A DNA stretch of 61,436 bases, taken from NCBI GenBank assembly GCA_026984835.1, contig JALSRI010000100.1:1-61436 (forward strand), read 5' to 3'. Below, in pieces: positions 29,846 to 39,212 of this stretch (positions are counted from its first letter, which is position 1; each line of letters begins with the position of its first letter). A program made the position numbers and the translations under genes. The notes beneath the pieces were generated by a model. That model saw only the letters and a program-made list of their open reading frames with translations. It was not told where the DNA came from and did no database searches. The stretch is from Thiohalobacter sp. (GTDB lineage: Bacteria; Pseudomonadota; Gammaproteobacteria; DSM-19610).

Positions 29846-29994
29846 ACCGCGAAGGACGCTAAGGACGCGAAGGAACGCGAAGTAAAAAACAAGAATAGAA
29901 TGTTTGCCCTAAAAGGGCGGGGGGTTACTTGATTTTACCATGATTACAATAAGATATAGGCCCTTTCCTTCGCGTCCTTAGCGTCCTTCGCGGT
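29846..29994. repeat. 149-bp element with perfect 29-bp terminal inverted repeats (CGAAGGACG nonamers)
   Basis: The left end (29846-29874) is ACCGCGAAGGACGCTAAGGA plus CGCGAAGGA. The right end (29966-29994) is its exact reverse complement. Each arm is a threefold 9-bp repeat. The interior is AT-rich with nested inverted repeats GTAAAA/TTTTAC and GCCCT/AGGGC. It separates cbbQ from the CbbO fusion and looks MITE-like; no transposase is encoded. Confidence 0.9.
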
Positions 29995-30026
29995 TAACCA
30001 AGCGCCCTTCGCAATTACATAACCCC

Positions 30027-33000
30027 ATGGTCCAGCTCCCCACAGTCCCCGAATCTGAGGTCCAGGACGCCCTGGTCGATACGCCGCTGGACGACTACGA
30101 GCTGCTCGATTTCGGCCACGGCCGCAAGCTGGAGCGCTGGGGCGAGTACCTGGTGGAACGGCCCGACCGCCTGGCGGGGGGGGAGCCGGCCGGGGAGGGC
30201 TGGCAGGCCGACTGGGTGTTCGTCAGCGAGCTGGGCCAGGGCCGCTGGCAGCCGACCCGCAGCGGCCTGCCGCGCGAGTGGACGGTCCGTGTCGGTGGCC
30301 AGGCGGTGCTGTGCCGGCTCGACGAACGCGGCCGGGTCGGCCTGCACGGCCGCGACATCCTGTGCGGCGGCTGGATCCGCCAGCGCATCGAGGGCTGCTA
30401 CGACCTCGACGAGCTGCGGGTGCTCAACCTGTTCGGCGGCAACGGTTTCGTGACCGCCCAGGCGCTGGCCGCCGGCGCCAGCGTGGTGCACGTGGAGTCG
30501 GACCCGGACATGCTGGCGCTGGCCCGCGCCAATGCGGGCCAGGCCGGCGTCGACTACGTGCACGACAACGTCATGGACTACGTCGAGCACCTGCTGCGCG
30601 ACCGGCAGCGCTTCGACCTGATCGTGCTGCCGGCGCCGCCGTTGGGCCACGGCCCGAAAGGGCAGCTCTGGGACCGCGAGGTGGACCTGCCGCGGCTGGT
30701 GCGCTACCTGCCGCGGCTGGTTTCCGACGACTGCCTGGGCATCTGGTTGTCCACCGACGGCGGCGCCATCGCCTGGAAGGCCGAGAGCCTCGGCCAGTTG
30801 CTGCGCGAGGTGCTGCCCGGCTGCACCATCGAACCCCTGCACCTGGGCGTGAAGACCGCCGCCGGGCGGGTGCTGGGCGCCGGGGTGGCGGCGCGCTGGT
30901 TCGACGAGACCGAGTTCCTGCAGACCGGCGACATGCCGCTCACCGCCGCCCAGCTGGAGGAGCGGCTGGACGCCCACATGGTGTCGCTGGGCGCGGCCGA
31001 GGCGCCGGCCCGCGCCCTGGCGGAATTCCCGCGCGCCCAGCAGGACCTGGTGCTGCGGCTGGTGGGCATGGTGGCCCGCACCAGCCACGGCATGGCGTTC
31101 AATTTCATCAGCCACGTCAGCGGCGCGCTGCGGCTCATGGACGAGGCCGGCGTCGAGGCCTGGCTGATGCACTGCATGGACATCTACGACACCCGCGGCC
31201 TGCACCCGGCGGTGACCGCGTTCAAGGATGTCGAGACCTTCGCCCGCGAGTACGAGGCGCGCAGCACCGGGCTGGCGCTGGACCGGGTGGCCAACGTGCT
31301 GGAGGCCTTCGTCCACGGCCTGGGCGGCCGGCGCCTGAAGGTCGAGGCCGGTGAACATACGTTCACCGATACCGAGACCCTGTTCCTGCCGGCCACCCTA
31401 AGCCGCTTCGAGGACCGCGAGCGCAATTTCCAGCTCTACAAGGCCATGGTCGTGCACCAGTGGGCCCAGACCTGGTACGGCACCTGGCGGGTGGACGTCG
31501 CCGCGGCGCTGGCCGCGCAGGCCGACTACGAGCGCGCGCTGGCCTGCTTCCACGTCCTGGAGACCCTGCGCCTGGACGCGCGCATCCGCGCGGCGCTGCC
31601 GGGCGTGTACCGCCACATGCAGGGCCTGCGCGAAGCCGCCGACGCCGGCATGGATGCGCGCTGGCGGCAGGCGGCGCAGCGGCTGGCGGCGGCCTCCGCG
31701 CGCGTCGACGACAGCCTGGCGCTGGTGGCGGAACTCATCGACACCGAGCTGCCGCCGCCGGCGCCCTACCAGGGCGTGCTGCGGCCGGCCGACGTCGAGA
31801 CCGTGCGCCGCGCCCGCATCGAGGCCGATCGGAAGCTGTTCCGCCTCGGCCTGCTCAAGATGCGCGAAGACCTGAAAAACCCGAAACCGGATACGGAAGA
31901 CGGTGGGCCGGAAGAGGAATCGTCCGACGGGACCGGGCCGGAGGAGCAACGTCTGCCGTTCAGGCTGCGCAAGGTGGAATCGGACGAGACGCCGGACGGC
32001 TTCGCCTGGGAAATCGAGCTGGACGGACGGCCGCTGCCGCCGCCCGATGACGTCAAGGGCACCATGGCGTCCATCCTGCAGGACCTGGGCGAGATCCCCG
32101 AGGATTACCTGGAAGCGGCCGGCGACGGCGTCTACTTCGCCGGCGACACCGGTGAACGCAGCGCCGAGGACGTCTGGAAGGGCACCTACCACGAGGAGGG
32201 CGCCTTCCTGTACAACGAATGGGACTACGAGCGCCAGAACTACCGCAAGAACTGGGCGGTGCTGCGCGAACTGGATGTGCATCCCAGCCACGACCATTTC
32301 GTCGACCGCACCCTGCACAAGTACCGCGGCCTGGCCACCGATCTGCGCCGCACCTTCGAGGCGCTGCGCGGCGAGGACAAATTGCTCAAGAAGCAGCCCT
32401 ACGGCGACGACGTGGACATCGACGCACTGGTCGAGGCGATGGCCGATTCCTGCCACGGCGAGGAAATGACCGAGCGCCTGTTCACCAAGATGCACAAGCT
32501 GGAGCGCAACATCGCCGTCATGTTCATGGTCGACATGAGCGGTTCCACCAAGGGCTGGATCAACGATGCAGAGCGCGAGTCGCTGGCGCTGCTGTGCGAG
32601 TCGCTGGAGACCCTCGGCGACCGCTATGCCATCTACGGTTTCTCGGGCATGACCCGCAAGCGCTGCGAGGTGTACCGGGTCAAGGGATTCGACGATGTCT
32701 ACGACGACGAGGTGAAGGCGCGCATCAGCGGCATACGACCGAAGGACTACACGCGCATGGGCGTAACCATACGCCACCTGAGCCACCTGCTGGGTGAGGT
32801 GGAGGCGCGCACCAAGCTGCTGATCACCCTGTCGGACGGCAAGCCCGACGACTACGACACCTACCGCGGCGCCTACGGCATCGAGGACACCCGCATGGCC
32901 CTGATCGAGGCCAGGCGGGCCGGCATCCACCCCTTCTGCATCACCATCGACACCGAGGCCCGCGACTACCTGCCTCACATGTACGGGCCGGTGAACTACG

Positions 33001-33068
33001 CCGTCATCGACGAAGTGCGCAAGCTGCCGCTCAAGGTGTCGGACATCTACCGCCGCCTGACGACCTGA
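30027..33068 (+). CDS. Fusion: SAM-methyltransferase-like domain + CbbO/NorD VWA protein
   Basis: This is a 1013-residue protein. Residues 1-330 resemble the COG1092 (RlmI-like) methyltransferases: YELLDFGHGRKLERWGEYLV, a SAM motif I RVLNLFGGNGFV (about 131-142) and VVHVESDPDMLALARANA. The motif IV position reads LPAPPLG rather than DPPKF, so activity is doubtful. Residues about 330-1013 are CbbO/NorD-like: AWLMHCMDIYDTRGLHPAV, LFLPATLSRFEDRERNFQLY, and a C-terminal VWA domain with intact MIDAS residues (VDMSGST, TRMG, SDGKPDD, from about residue 827). Canonical CbbO lacks the methyltransferase part. The start has no clear ribosome-binding site because it abuts the repeat. It is the probable partner of the upstream CbbQ. 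Confidence 0.85.
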   Translation: MVQLPTVPESEVQDALVDTPLDDYELLDFGHGRKLERWGEYLVERPDRLAGGEPAGEGWQADWVFVSELGQGRWQPTRSGLPREWTVRVGGQAVLCRLDERGRVGLHGRDILCGGWIRQRIEGCYDLDELRVLNLFGGNGFVTAQALAAGASVVHVESDPDMLALARANAGQAGVDYVHDNVMDYVEHLLRDRQRFDLIVLPAPPLGHGPKGQLWDREVDLPRLVRYLPRLVSDDCLGIWLSTDGGAIAWKAESLGQLLREVLPGCTIEPLHLGVKTAAGRVLGAGVAARWFDETEFLQTGDMPLTAAQLEERLDAHMVSLGAAEAPARALAEFPRAQQDLVLRLVGMVARTSHGMAFNFISHVSGALRLMDEAGVEAWLMHCMDIYDTRGLHPAVTAFKDVETFAREYEARSTGLALDRVANVLEAFVHGLGGRRLKVEAGEHTFTDTETLFLPATLSRFEDRERNFQLYKAMVVHQWAQTWYGTWRVDVAAALAAQADYERALACFHVLETLRLDARIRAALPGVYRHMQGLREAADAGMDARWRQAAQRLAAASARVDDSLALVAELIDTELPPPAPYQGVLRPADVETVRRARIEADRKLFRLGLLKMREDLKNPKPDTEDGGPEEESSDGTGPEEQRLPFRLRKVESDETPDGFAWEIELDGRPLPPPDDVKGTMASILQDLGEIPEDYLEAAGDGVYFAGDTGERSAEDVWKGTYHEEGAFLYNEWDYERQNYRKNWAVLRELDVHPSHDHFVDRTLHKYRGLATDLRRTFEALRGEDKLLKKQPYGDDVDIDALVEAMADSCHGEEMTERLFTKMHKLERNIAVMFMVDMSGSTKGWINDAERESLALLCESLETLGDRYAIYGFSGMTRKRCEVYRVKGFDDVYDDEVKARISGIRPKDYTRMGVTIRHLSHLLGEVEARTKLLITLSDGKPDDYDTYRGAYGIEDTRMALIEARRAGIHPFCITIDTEARDYLPHMYGPVNYAVIDEVRKLPLKVSDIYRRLTT

Positions 33069-33078
33069 GCGGCGACCC

Positions 33079-33105
33079 GGTGGGGTTCGCTGCGCTCACC
33101 CCACC

Positions 33106-33110
<5 letters not shown>
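33079..33110. repeat. GGTGGGGT...ACCCCACC palindrome at the degQ 3' end
   Basis: GGTGGGGTTCGCTGCGCTCA then CCCCACCCTACC repeats the unit at 21995-22029 almost exactly. It lies between two convergent genes, and its CTA (33106-33108) provides the stop codon of degQ on the minus strand. Confidence 0.85.
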
Positions 33111-34476
<1,366 letters not shown>

Positions 34477-34616
34477 CGGTGTTTCTCTCCCTGGAGGCTT
34501 GAAAGGACAGCCGCGGTGTTCGAAGGTTCCGCGCAGGCTCGTGCTACCGGCAGCAGGATCTGTGATATTGCCGCATGTTGGACAGCAGTTGCGGGCAGAT
34601 CGGCGCAATATTAGAA

Positions 34617-34632
34617 ACACAATATATAGTGT
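34617..34632. promoter_or_regulatory. NrdR-box-like palindrome (isolated copy)
   Basis: ACACAATATATAGTGT is a perfect match to the NrdR box pattern. It lies 141 bp upstream of degQ and 288 bp upstream of the nrdJa start. No partner box at 31-32 bp was seen, and its TATATT could also serve a degQ -10. Confidence 0.6.
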
Positions 34633-34756
34633 TCCGCTACTGGAAAGGCGATCATCGCATGCGCCGTCCGTTCGGCTCACCCCGAAGCGCAAATAATATC
34701 AGCAACTCGTTGTTATAGAAAGATAATAAAAATTTCCGGCGGGCCCCTCCGGGATC

Positions 34757-34785
34757 TTGACAGGCCCTTGGCCGGGGTCTAGTCT
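34757..34785 (+). promoter_or_regulatory. Sigma70 promoter of nrdJa
   Basis: TTGACA (34757-34762) and TAGTCT (34780-34785) are separated by 17 bp. The predicted start at about 34792 lies just before the NrdR-box pair at 34799. Confidence 0.8.
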
Positions 34786-34798
34786 GTCGAACCTCCCA

Positions 34799-34846
34799 AC
34801 ACAATATGTTGTGCCTCGCATTACCGGCCTACCACACATCTGGTGG
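34799..34846 (+). promoter_or_regulatory. NrdR-box pair upstream of nrdJa
   Basis: ACACAATATGTTGTGC (34799-34814) fits the NrdR consensus well. ACCACACATCTGGTGG (34831-34846) is a weaker copy 32 bp further on, the spacing at which NrdR boxes are normally paired. Lying just after the predicted transcription start, NrdR bound with (d)ATP would repress this operon. Confidence 0.7.
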
Positions 34847-34904
34847 ATGAAGGACGCCCGGCGGCCAGGCACCTGCAATGAACAATGTCAGGACAGGAGT
34901 CGCA

Positions 34905-37900
34905 ATGAACCCAGTGCAGCTGAAATCCGTGCCCTCCGGCGTCGCCGATATCCCCCTGCAGGACGCTTCCCTGGATATCTGGGACAAGAAGTACCGCTTG
35001 AAGCGCAAGGATGGCAGCGTCATTGACACCAGCATCGACGCGACCTACCAGCGCGTGGCGCGCGCCCTGGCCGACGTCGAGCTCACGCCGGAGAAGCGCG
35101 AGCACTGGTACGAGCAGTTCCTCTGGGCGCTGCGCCACGGCGCCATCCCGGCCGGCCGCATCACCTCCAACGCCGGGGCCCTGGAGCACAAGCCGGCCAC
35201 CTCCACCATCAACTGCACCGTGTCCGGCACCATCCGCGACTCCATGGACAACATCCTCGAGCGCGTGCACGAGGCCGGCCTGACGCTCAAGGCCGGCTGC
35301 GGCATCGGCTACGAGTTCTCCACCCTGCGCCCGCGCGGCGCCTACGTGTCGGGCGCCGGCGCCTACACCTCCGGCCCGCTGTCGTTCATGGACATCTACG
35401 ACAAGATGTGTTTCACCGTGTCCTCGGCCGGCGGCCGCCGCGGCGCCCAGATGGCGACCTTCGACGTCGGCCACCCGGACGTCATGGACTTCATCCGCGC
35501 CAAGCGCGAGGACGGCCGCCTGCGCCAGTTCAACCTGTCGCTGCTGGTCACCCGGGAGTTCATGCAGGCGGTGAGCCGCGACGCCGAGTGGAAACTGGCC
35601 TTCCCCATCAGCGAGAAGGAGGTCGAGGACGACGACATCGATTTCCGCGACCCCGACCAGGTGGTGTGGCGCGAATGGCCGCACCACCAGGGTTATGTCA
35701 CCAACGACGCCGGCCTGGTGGCCTGCAAGGTCTACAAGACCCTCCCCGCGCGGCGCCTGTGGGACATGATCATGGCCTCCACCTACGACTTCGCCGAACC
35801 GGGCTTCATCCTGATCGACAAGGTCAACGAGATGAACAACAACTGGTTCTGCGAGAACATCCGCGCCACCAATCCCTGTGTTACGGCGGATACCTGGGTG
35901 CACACCATGGACGGGCCGCGACAGGTGCGCGATCTCGTCGGTCGTCGCTTTGTTGCCAGGATCGATGGCCAGGCGCACCCAAGCGGTGCGGAAGGGTTCT
36001 TCCGGACGGCGACCAAACAGGTGTTTCGCCTGCAGACGGCGGAAGGGTACAGGCTGCGGTTGACTGGTGATCACAGGGTGCGGCGTATCAGCCGCTTCAC
36101 CCGCTACCGGACGGAGACCGAATGGTGCGAGGCGCGCGAGTTGCGACCCGGTGACCGGGTGCTGCTCAATGACCATCGGGCCGCTCCCGAATGGGCCGGC
36201 GAGTACACGCAGGAACAGGGCTACCTGCTGGGCCTGCTCGTCGGCGACGGCACCTTCAAGCGCGACAAGGCGGTGCTCTCGGTGTGGAAGCCGGCTGCGG
36301 TCGCAAACGGCGTGGATGCGGTGTTGTCCCGCGGTGTCGAGGCGGTCATGGCGGAAGCGTTGCGGGCCGCGCGCACCCTGCCGCACCGGGCCGATTTCAA
36401 CGGGTGGATGGCAGTTCCCGGTCGCAATGAATTCCGCCTGTCGCTGGCGGCGCTGAAGGCTCTGGCACTGGAGACGGGGATGGAGCCGGGACGCAAGGCG
36501 GTCACGCCCCGCCTGGAACAGGCATCCAGCGACTGTTGTCGCGGATTCCTTCGGGGCCTGTTCGATTCCGACGGTTCGGTACAGGGCGATCAGGGTAAGG
36601 GTGTCAGCGTGCGCCTCGCCCAGTCCGACCTCGATTGCCTGGAAGCGGTTCAGCGGATGCTGTTGCGGCTCGGGGTGGCCTCGCGAATCTATCGTGACCG
36701 CCGTAGAGACGGTGTGAGCAGCCTGCCGGACGGTCGGGGAGGCTATGCCGAATACAGGGTGCGGGCGCAGCACGAGCTGGTGGTCAGCGGCGAGAATCTG
36801 CTGCATTTCCATGAAACGATCGGTTTCGCCGACAGCGAAAAGGCCGCCCGACTGGCGCGTCTGCTGGCCGCTTACCGGCGCAGGCTCAACCGCGAGCGGT
36901 TCGTGGCGCGTGTTGTCGCCGTGGAGCCCGATGGCTGCGAAGACGTCTATGACGTCCAGGTGCCGGGCATCAATACCTTCGATGCCAATGGCCTGCATGC
37001 ACACAACTGCGGCGAACAACCCCTGCCCCCCTACGGCTCCTGCCTGCTCGGTTCCATCAACCTCACCAAGTTCGTGCGCGACGCCTTCACCGATGAGGCC
37101 CGCTTCGACTGGGACGAGTTCCGCAAGGTGGTGGGGGTGTTCACCCGCATGCTCGACAACGTGGTGGAGATCAACGGTCTGCCGCTGGAGCAGCAGCGCG
37201 ACGAGATCCTGCGCAAGCGCCGCCACGGCATGGGTTTCCTGGGCCTGGGCTCCACCCTGACCATGCTGCGCATGGTGTATGGCTCGTCGGATTCCACTGC
37301 CTTCACCGAACGCGTCAGCCGCGAGCTGGCGCTGGCCGGCTGGCACGCAGCGCTGGAGCTGGCGCGCGAGAAGGGCCCGGCGCCCATCATGGAAGAGGAG
37401 TTCGAGGTCAGCGCAGAAATGCTGCGCAAGCGGCCGGAAATGCAGCGCGACGGTTACCAGGTCGGCGACCGGGTCAAGGGCAAGGTGCTGCACGCGCGCT
37501 ACAGCCGTTACATGCAGCAACTGGCCGGCGTCGAGCCGGAGCTGGTGGATGCGCTCGCCGAGACCGGGGCGCGCTTCACCCACCACAGTTCCATCGCACC
37601 CACGGGCACCATTTCCCTGTCGTTGGCCAACAACGCCAGTAACGGCATCGAGCCCAGCTTTGCCCATCACTACTTCCGCAACGTCATCCGCGAAGGCAAG
37701 AAGAGCAAGGAGAAGGTCGACGTCTATTCCTTCGAACTGCTGGCCTACCGCGAGCTGGTCAACCCGGAGGCGGTGCCCTTCGCCGAGGAGCCGGACAAGC
37801 AGTTGCCCGACTACTTCATCTCGGCCGACGACATCTCGCCCAAGGCGCACGTCGACATCCAGGCCGCCGCCCAGAAGTGGATCGACTCGTCCATTTCCAA

Positions 37901-38189
37901 GACCGCCAACGTGCCGACCGAATATCCCTTCGAGGACTTCAAGGACATCTACCTGTATGCCTACGAGCAGGGACTCAAGGGCTGCACCACCTTCCGCTTC
38001 AACCCCGAGGCCTTCCAGGGCGTGCTGGTCAAGGAGAAGGATCTGGAGAACACCACCTACCGCTTCGTGCTGGAAGACGGGTCGACGCTGGAGGTCAAGG
38101 GCAACGAGGAAATCGAGTACGACGGCGAGACCCATACCGCGGCGAATCTCTACGATGCGCTGAAGGAAGGCTACTACGGCAAGTTCTGA
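34905..38189 (+). CDS. nrdJ: Class II (B12-dependent) ribonucleotide reductase NrdJa with intein
   Basis: The 1094-residue precursor starts at ATG 34905, fixed by AGGAG at 34895-34899; an in-frame ATG at 34878 lacks such a site. The mature extein is about 717 residues. It shows PATSTINCTVSGTIRDSM, TLKAGCGIGYEFSTLRP, AGGRRGAQMATFDVGHPDV, the interrupted active-site NP/CGEQPLPPYGSCLLGSINLTKF, and THHSSIAPTGTISLSLANNASNGIEP. It reduces ribonucleotides by adenosylcobalamin radical chemistry with or without oxygen. The catalytic cysteine is in CGEQ, directly after the intein. The C-terminal part is supplied by nrdJb downstream. Confidence 0.95.
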   Translation: MNPVQLKSVPSGVADIPLQDASLDIWDKKYRLKRKDGSVIDTSIDATYQRVARALADVELTPEKREHWYEQFLWALRHGAIPAGRITSNAGALEHKPATSTINCTVSGTIRDSMDNILERVHEAGLTLKAGCGIGYEFSTLRPRGAYVSGAGAYTSGPLSFMDIYDKMCFTVSSAGGRRGAQMATFDVGHPDVMDFIRAKREDGRLRQFNLSLLVTREFMQAVSRDAEWKLAFPISEKEVEDDDIDFRDPDQVVWREWPHHQGYVTNDAGLVACKVYKTLPARRLWDMIMASTYDFAEPGFILIDKVNEMNNNWFCENIRATNPCVTADTWVHTMDGPRQVRDLVGRRFVARIDGQAHPSGAEGFFRTATKQVFRLQTAEGYRLRLTGDHRVRRISRFTRYRTETEWCEARELRPGDRVLLNDHRAAPEWAGEYTQEQGYLLGLLVGDGTFKRDKAVLSVWKPAAVANGVDAVLSRGVEAVMAEALRAARTLPHRADFNGWMAVPGRNEFRLSLAALKALALETGMEPGRKAVTPRLEQASSDCCRGFLRGLFDSDGSVQGDQGKGVSVRLAQSDLDCLEAVQRMLLRLGVASRIYRDRRRDGVSSLPDGRGGYAEYRVRAQHELVVSGENLLHFHETIGFADSEKAARLARLLAAYRRRLNRERFVARVVAVEPDGCEDVYDVQVPGINTFDANGLHAHNCGEQPLPPYGSCLLGSINLTKFVRDAFTDEARFDWDEFRKVVGVFTRMLDNVVEINGLPLEQQRDEILRKRRHGMGFLGLGSTLTMLRMVYGSSDSTAFTERVSRELALAGWHAALELAREKGPAPIMEEEFEVSAEMLRKRPEMQRDGYQVGDRVKGKVLHARYSRYMQQLAGVEPELVDALAETGARFTHHSSIAPTGTISLSLANNASNGIEPSFAHHYFRNVIREGKKSKEKVDVYSFELLAYRELVNPEAVPFAEEPDKQLPDYFISADDISPKAHVDIQAAAQKWIDSSISKTANVPTEYPFEDFKDIYLYAYEQGLKGCTTFRFNPEAFQGVLVKEKDLENTTYRFVLEDGSTLEVKGNEEIEYDGETHTAANLYDALKEGYYGKF
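35877..37007 (+). other. Intein with LAGLIDADG homing endonuclease in NrdJa
   Basis: This 377-residue in-frame insertion begins with Cys1 (CVTADTWVHTMDG, block A) and has block B LTGDHRVR. Two dodecapeptide LAGLIDADG motifs are YLLGLLVGDGTF and FLRGLFDSDGSV. It ends YDVQVPGINTFDANGLHAHN followed by Cys+1. All splice residues (C1, B-block His, penultimate His, last Asn, C+1) are present, so splicing should work, and both endonuclease motifs keep an acidic residue. It sits between NP and CGEQPLPPYG, at the radical cysteine, a known RIR1 intein site. Confidence 0.95.
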
Positions 38190-38228
38190 GCGCCCGGCGG
38201 GAACGGGCGCCGTGAGGAGAATCGAAAC

Positions 38229-38939
38229 ATGGCGACACGCATAGACAAGAAGATCGTCGGCTACGAGGTGGTGAAGCCGGACGAGGAAGAGACCGCTGCG
38301 GCGGCCCCCGCCCAGCCGCAGGAACCGGAGCAGGAGCAGGACAAGGTCGTCCAGCTGCACGAGCGCCTGGAGCGCCCGGAGATGCTGCTGGGCTCCACCT
38401 ACAAGATCAAGACGCCGCTGTCGGAGCACGCGCTGTACGTCACCATCAACGACATCGTGCTCAACCACGGCACCGAGCACGAGCTGCGGCGGCCCTTCGA
38501 GATCTTCATCAATTCGAAGAACATGGACCACTTCCAGTGGATCGTGGCCCTGACCCGGATCATTTCCGCCGTGTTCCGCAAGGGTGGCGACGTCACCTTC
38601 CTGGTCGAGGAGCTGCGCTCGGTGTTCGATCCGCGCGGCGGCTACTTCAAGAAGGGCGGGCGCTACATGCCGTCGCTGGTGGCGGAGATCGGCGACGCCA
38701 TCGAATGCCACCTGCGCATGATCGGCATGCTCAAGGACGAGGGGCTGGACGAACACCAGAAGAAGCTGGTGGCGGAGAAGCGCGCCCAGTACGAGAGCGT
38801 GGTGGCGGAGACGGAAGACGCCGGCGAGGGCGATTTCCCGCCCGGCGCCCGGTTGTGCGGCAAGTGCAACACCAAGGCCATGATCCAGATGGATGGCTGC
38901 CTGACCTGTCTGAACTGTGGCGATTCGAAGTGCGGTTGA
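38229..38939 (+). CDS. nrdJb: NrdJb, C-terminal subunit of split class II ribonucleotide reductase
   Basis: The 236-residue product starts MATRIDKKIVGYEVVKPDEE. It corresponds to the separate C-terminal subunit found in Pseudomonas: RPEMLLGSTYKIKTPLSEHA, NSKNMDHFQWIVALTRIISAVFRKGGD and a terminal zinc-finger-like CGKCNTKAMIQMDGCLTCLN then CGDSKCG. The cysteine-rich tail is thought to re-reduce the active-site disulfide. A poorly conserved acidic/Pro-Ala linker lies at residues 20-40. It is 39 bp after nrdJa with GTGAGGAG before the ATG. In P. aeruginosa both subunits are needed. Confidence 0.93.
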   Translation: MATRIDKKIVGYEVVKPDEEETAAAAPAQPQEPEQEQDKVVQLHERLERPEMLLGSTYKIKTPLSEHALYVTINDIVLNHGTEHELRRPFEIFINSKNMDHFQWIVALTRIISAVFRKGGDVTFLVEELRSVFDPRGGYFKKGGRYMPSLVAEIGDAIECHLRMIGMLKDEGLDEHQKKLVAEKRAQYESVVAETEDAGEGDFPPGARLCGKCNTKAMIQMDGCLTCLNCGDSKCG

Positions 38940-38977
38940 ACCCGGACACCAACACCAACAATGCTGCGAGGGGAACC

Positions 38978-39208
38978 ATGCTGGTCCACCAACCGATACC
39001 CGGCTACTGGTACGCCAATATCGTCGGTCAGCTGATGCAGGTGCGCGCCGTCCTCTACGAAGGCCTGCAATGCACCCGCGTGACGCTGGAATACATCAAC
39101 GGCAGAAAGGAATGTGTGGACATGGACGGCTGGTATCGGCTCGACCTGTCGCTGCATTCGCCGGGCATCGAGCGCCGCCGCCGCTACCGCGACCGTAGCG
39201 TCGACTAG
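38978..39208 (+). CDS. Small conserved-type hypothetical protein downstream of nrdJb
   Basis: This 76-residue product starts MLVHQPIPGYWYANIVGQLM behind GAGGGGAACC, a good ribosome-binding site. The sequence is compact, with QVRAVLYEGLQC and a DMDGWYRLDL strand and an Arg-rich tail; there is no signal peptide or membrane segment. Codon use matches neighbouring genes, and it lies 38 bp after nrdJb, so it is probably in the nrd operon. The family is not recognised. Confidence 0.65.
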   Translation: MLVHQPIPGYWYANIVGQLMQVRAVLYEGLQCTRVTLEYINGRKECVDMDGWYRLDLSLHSPGIERRRRYRDRSVD

Positions 39209-39212
39209 CGTC

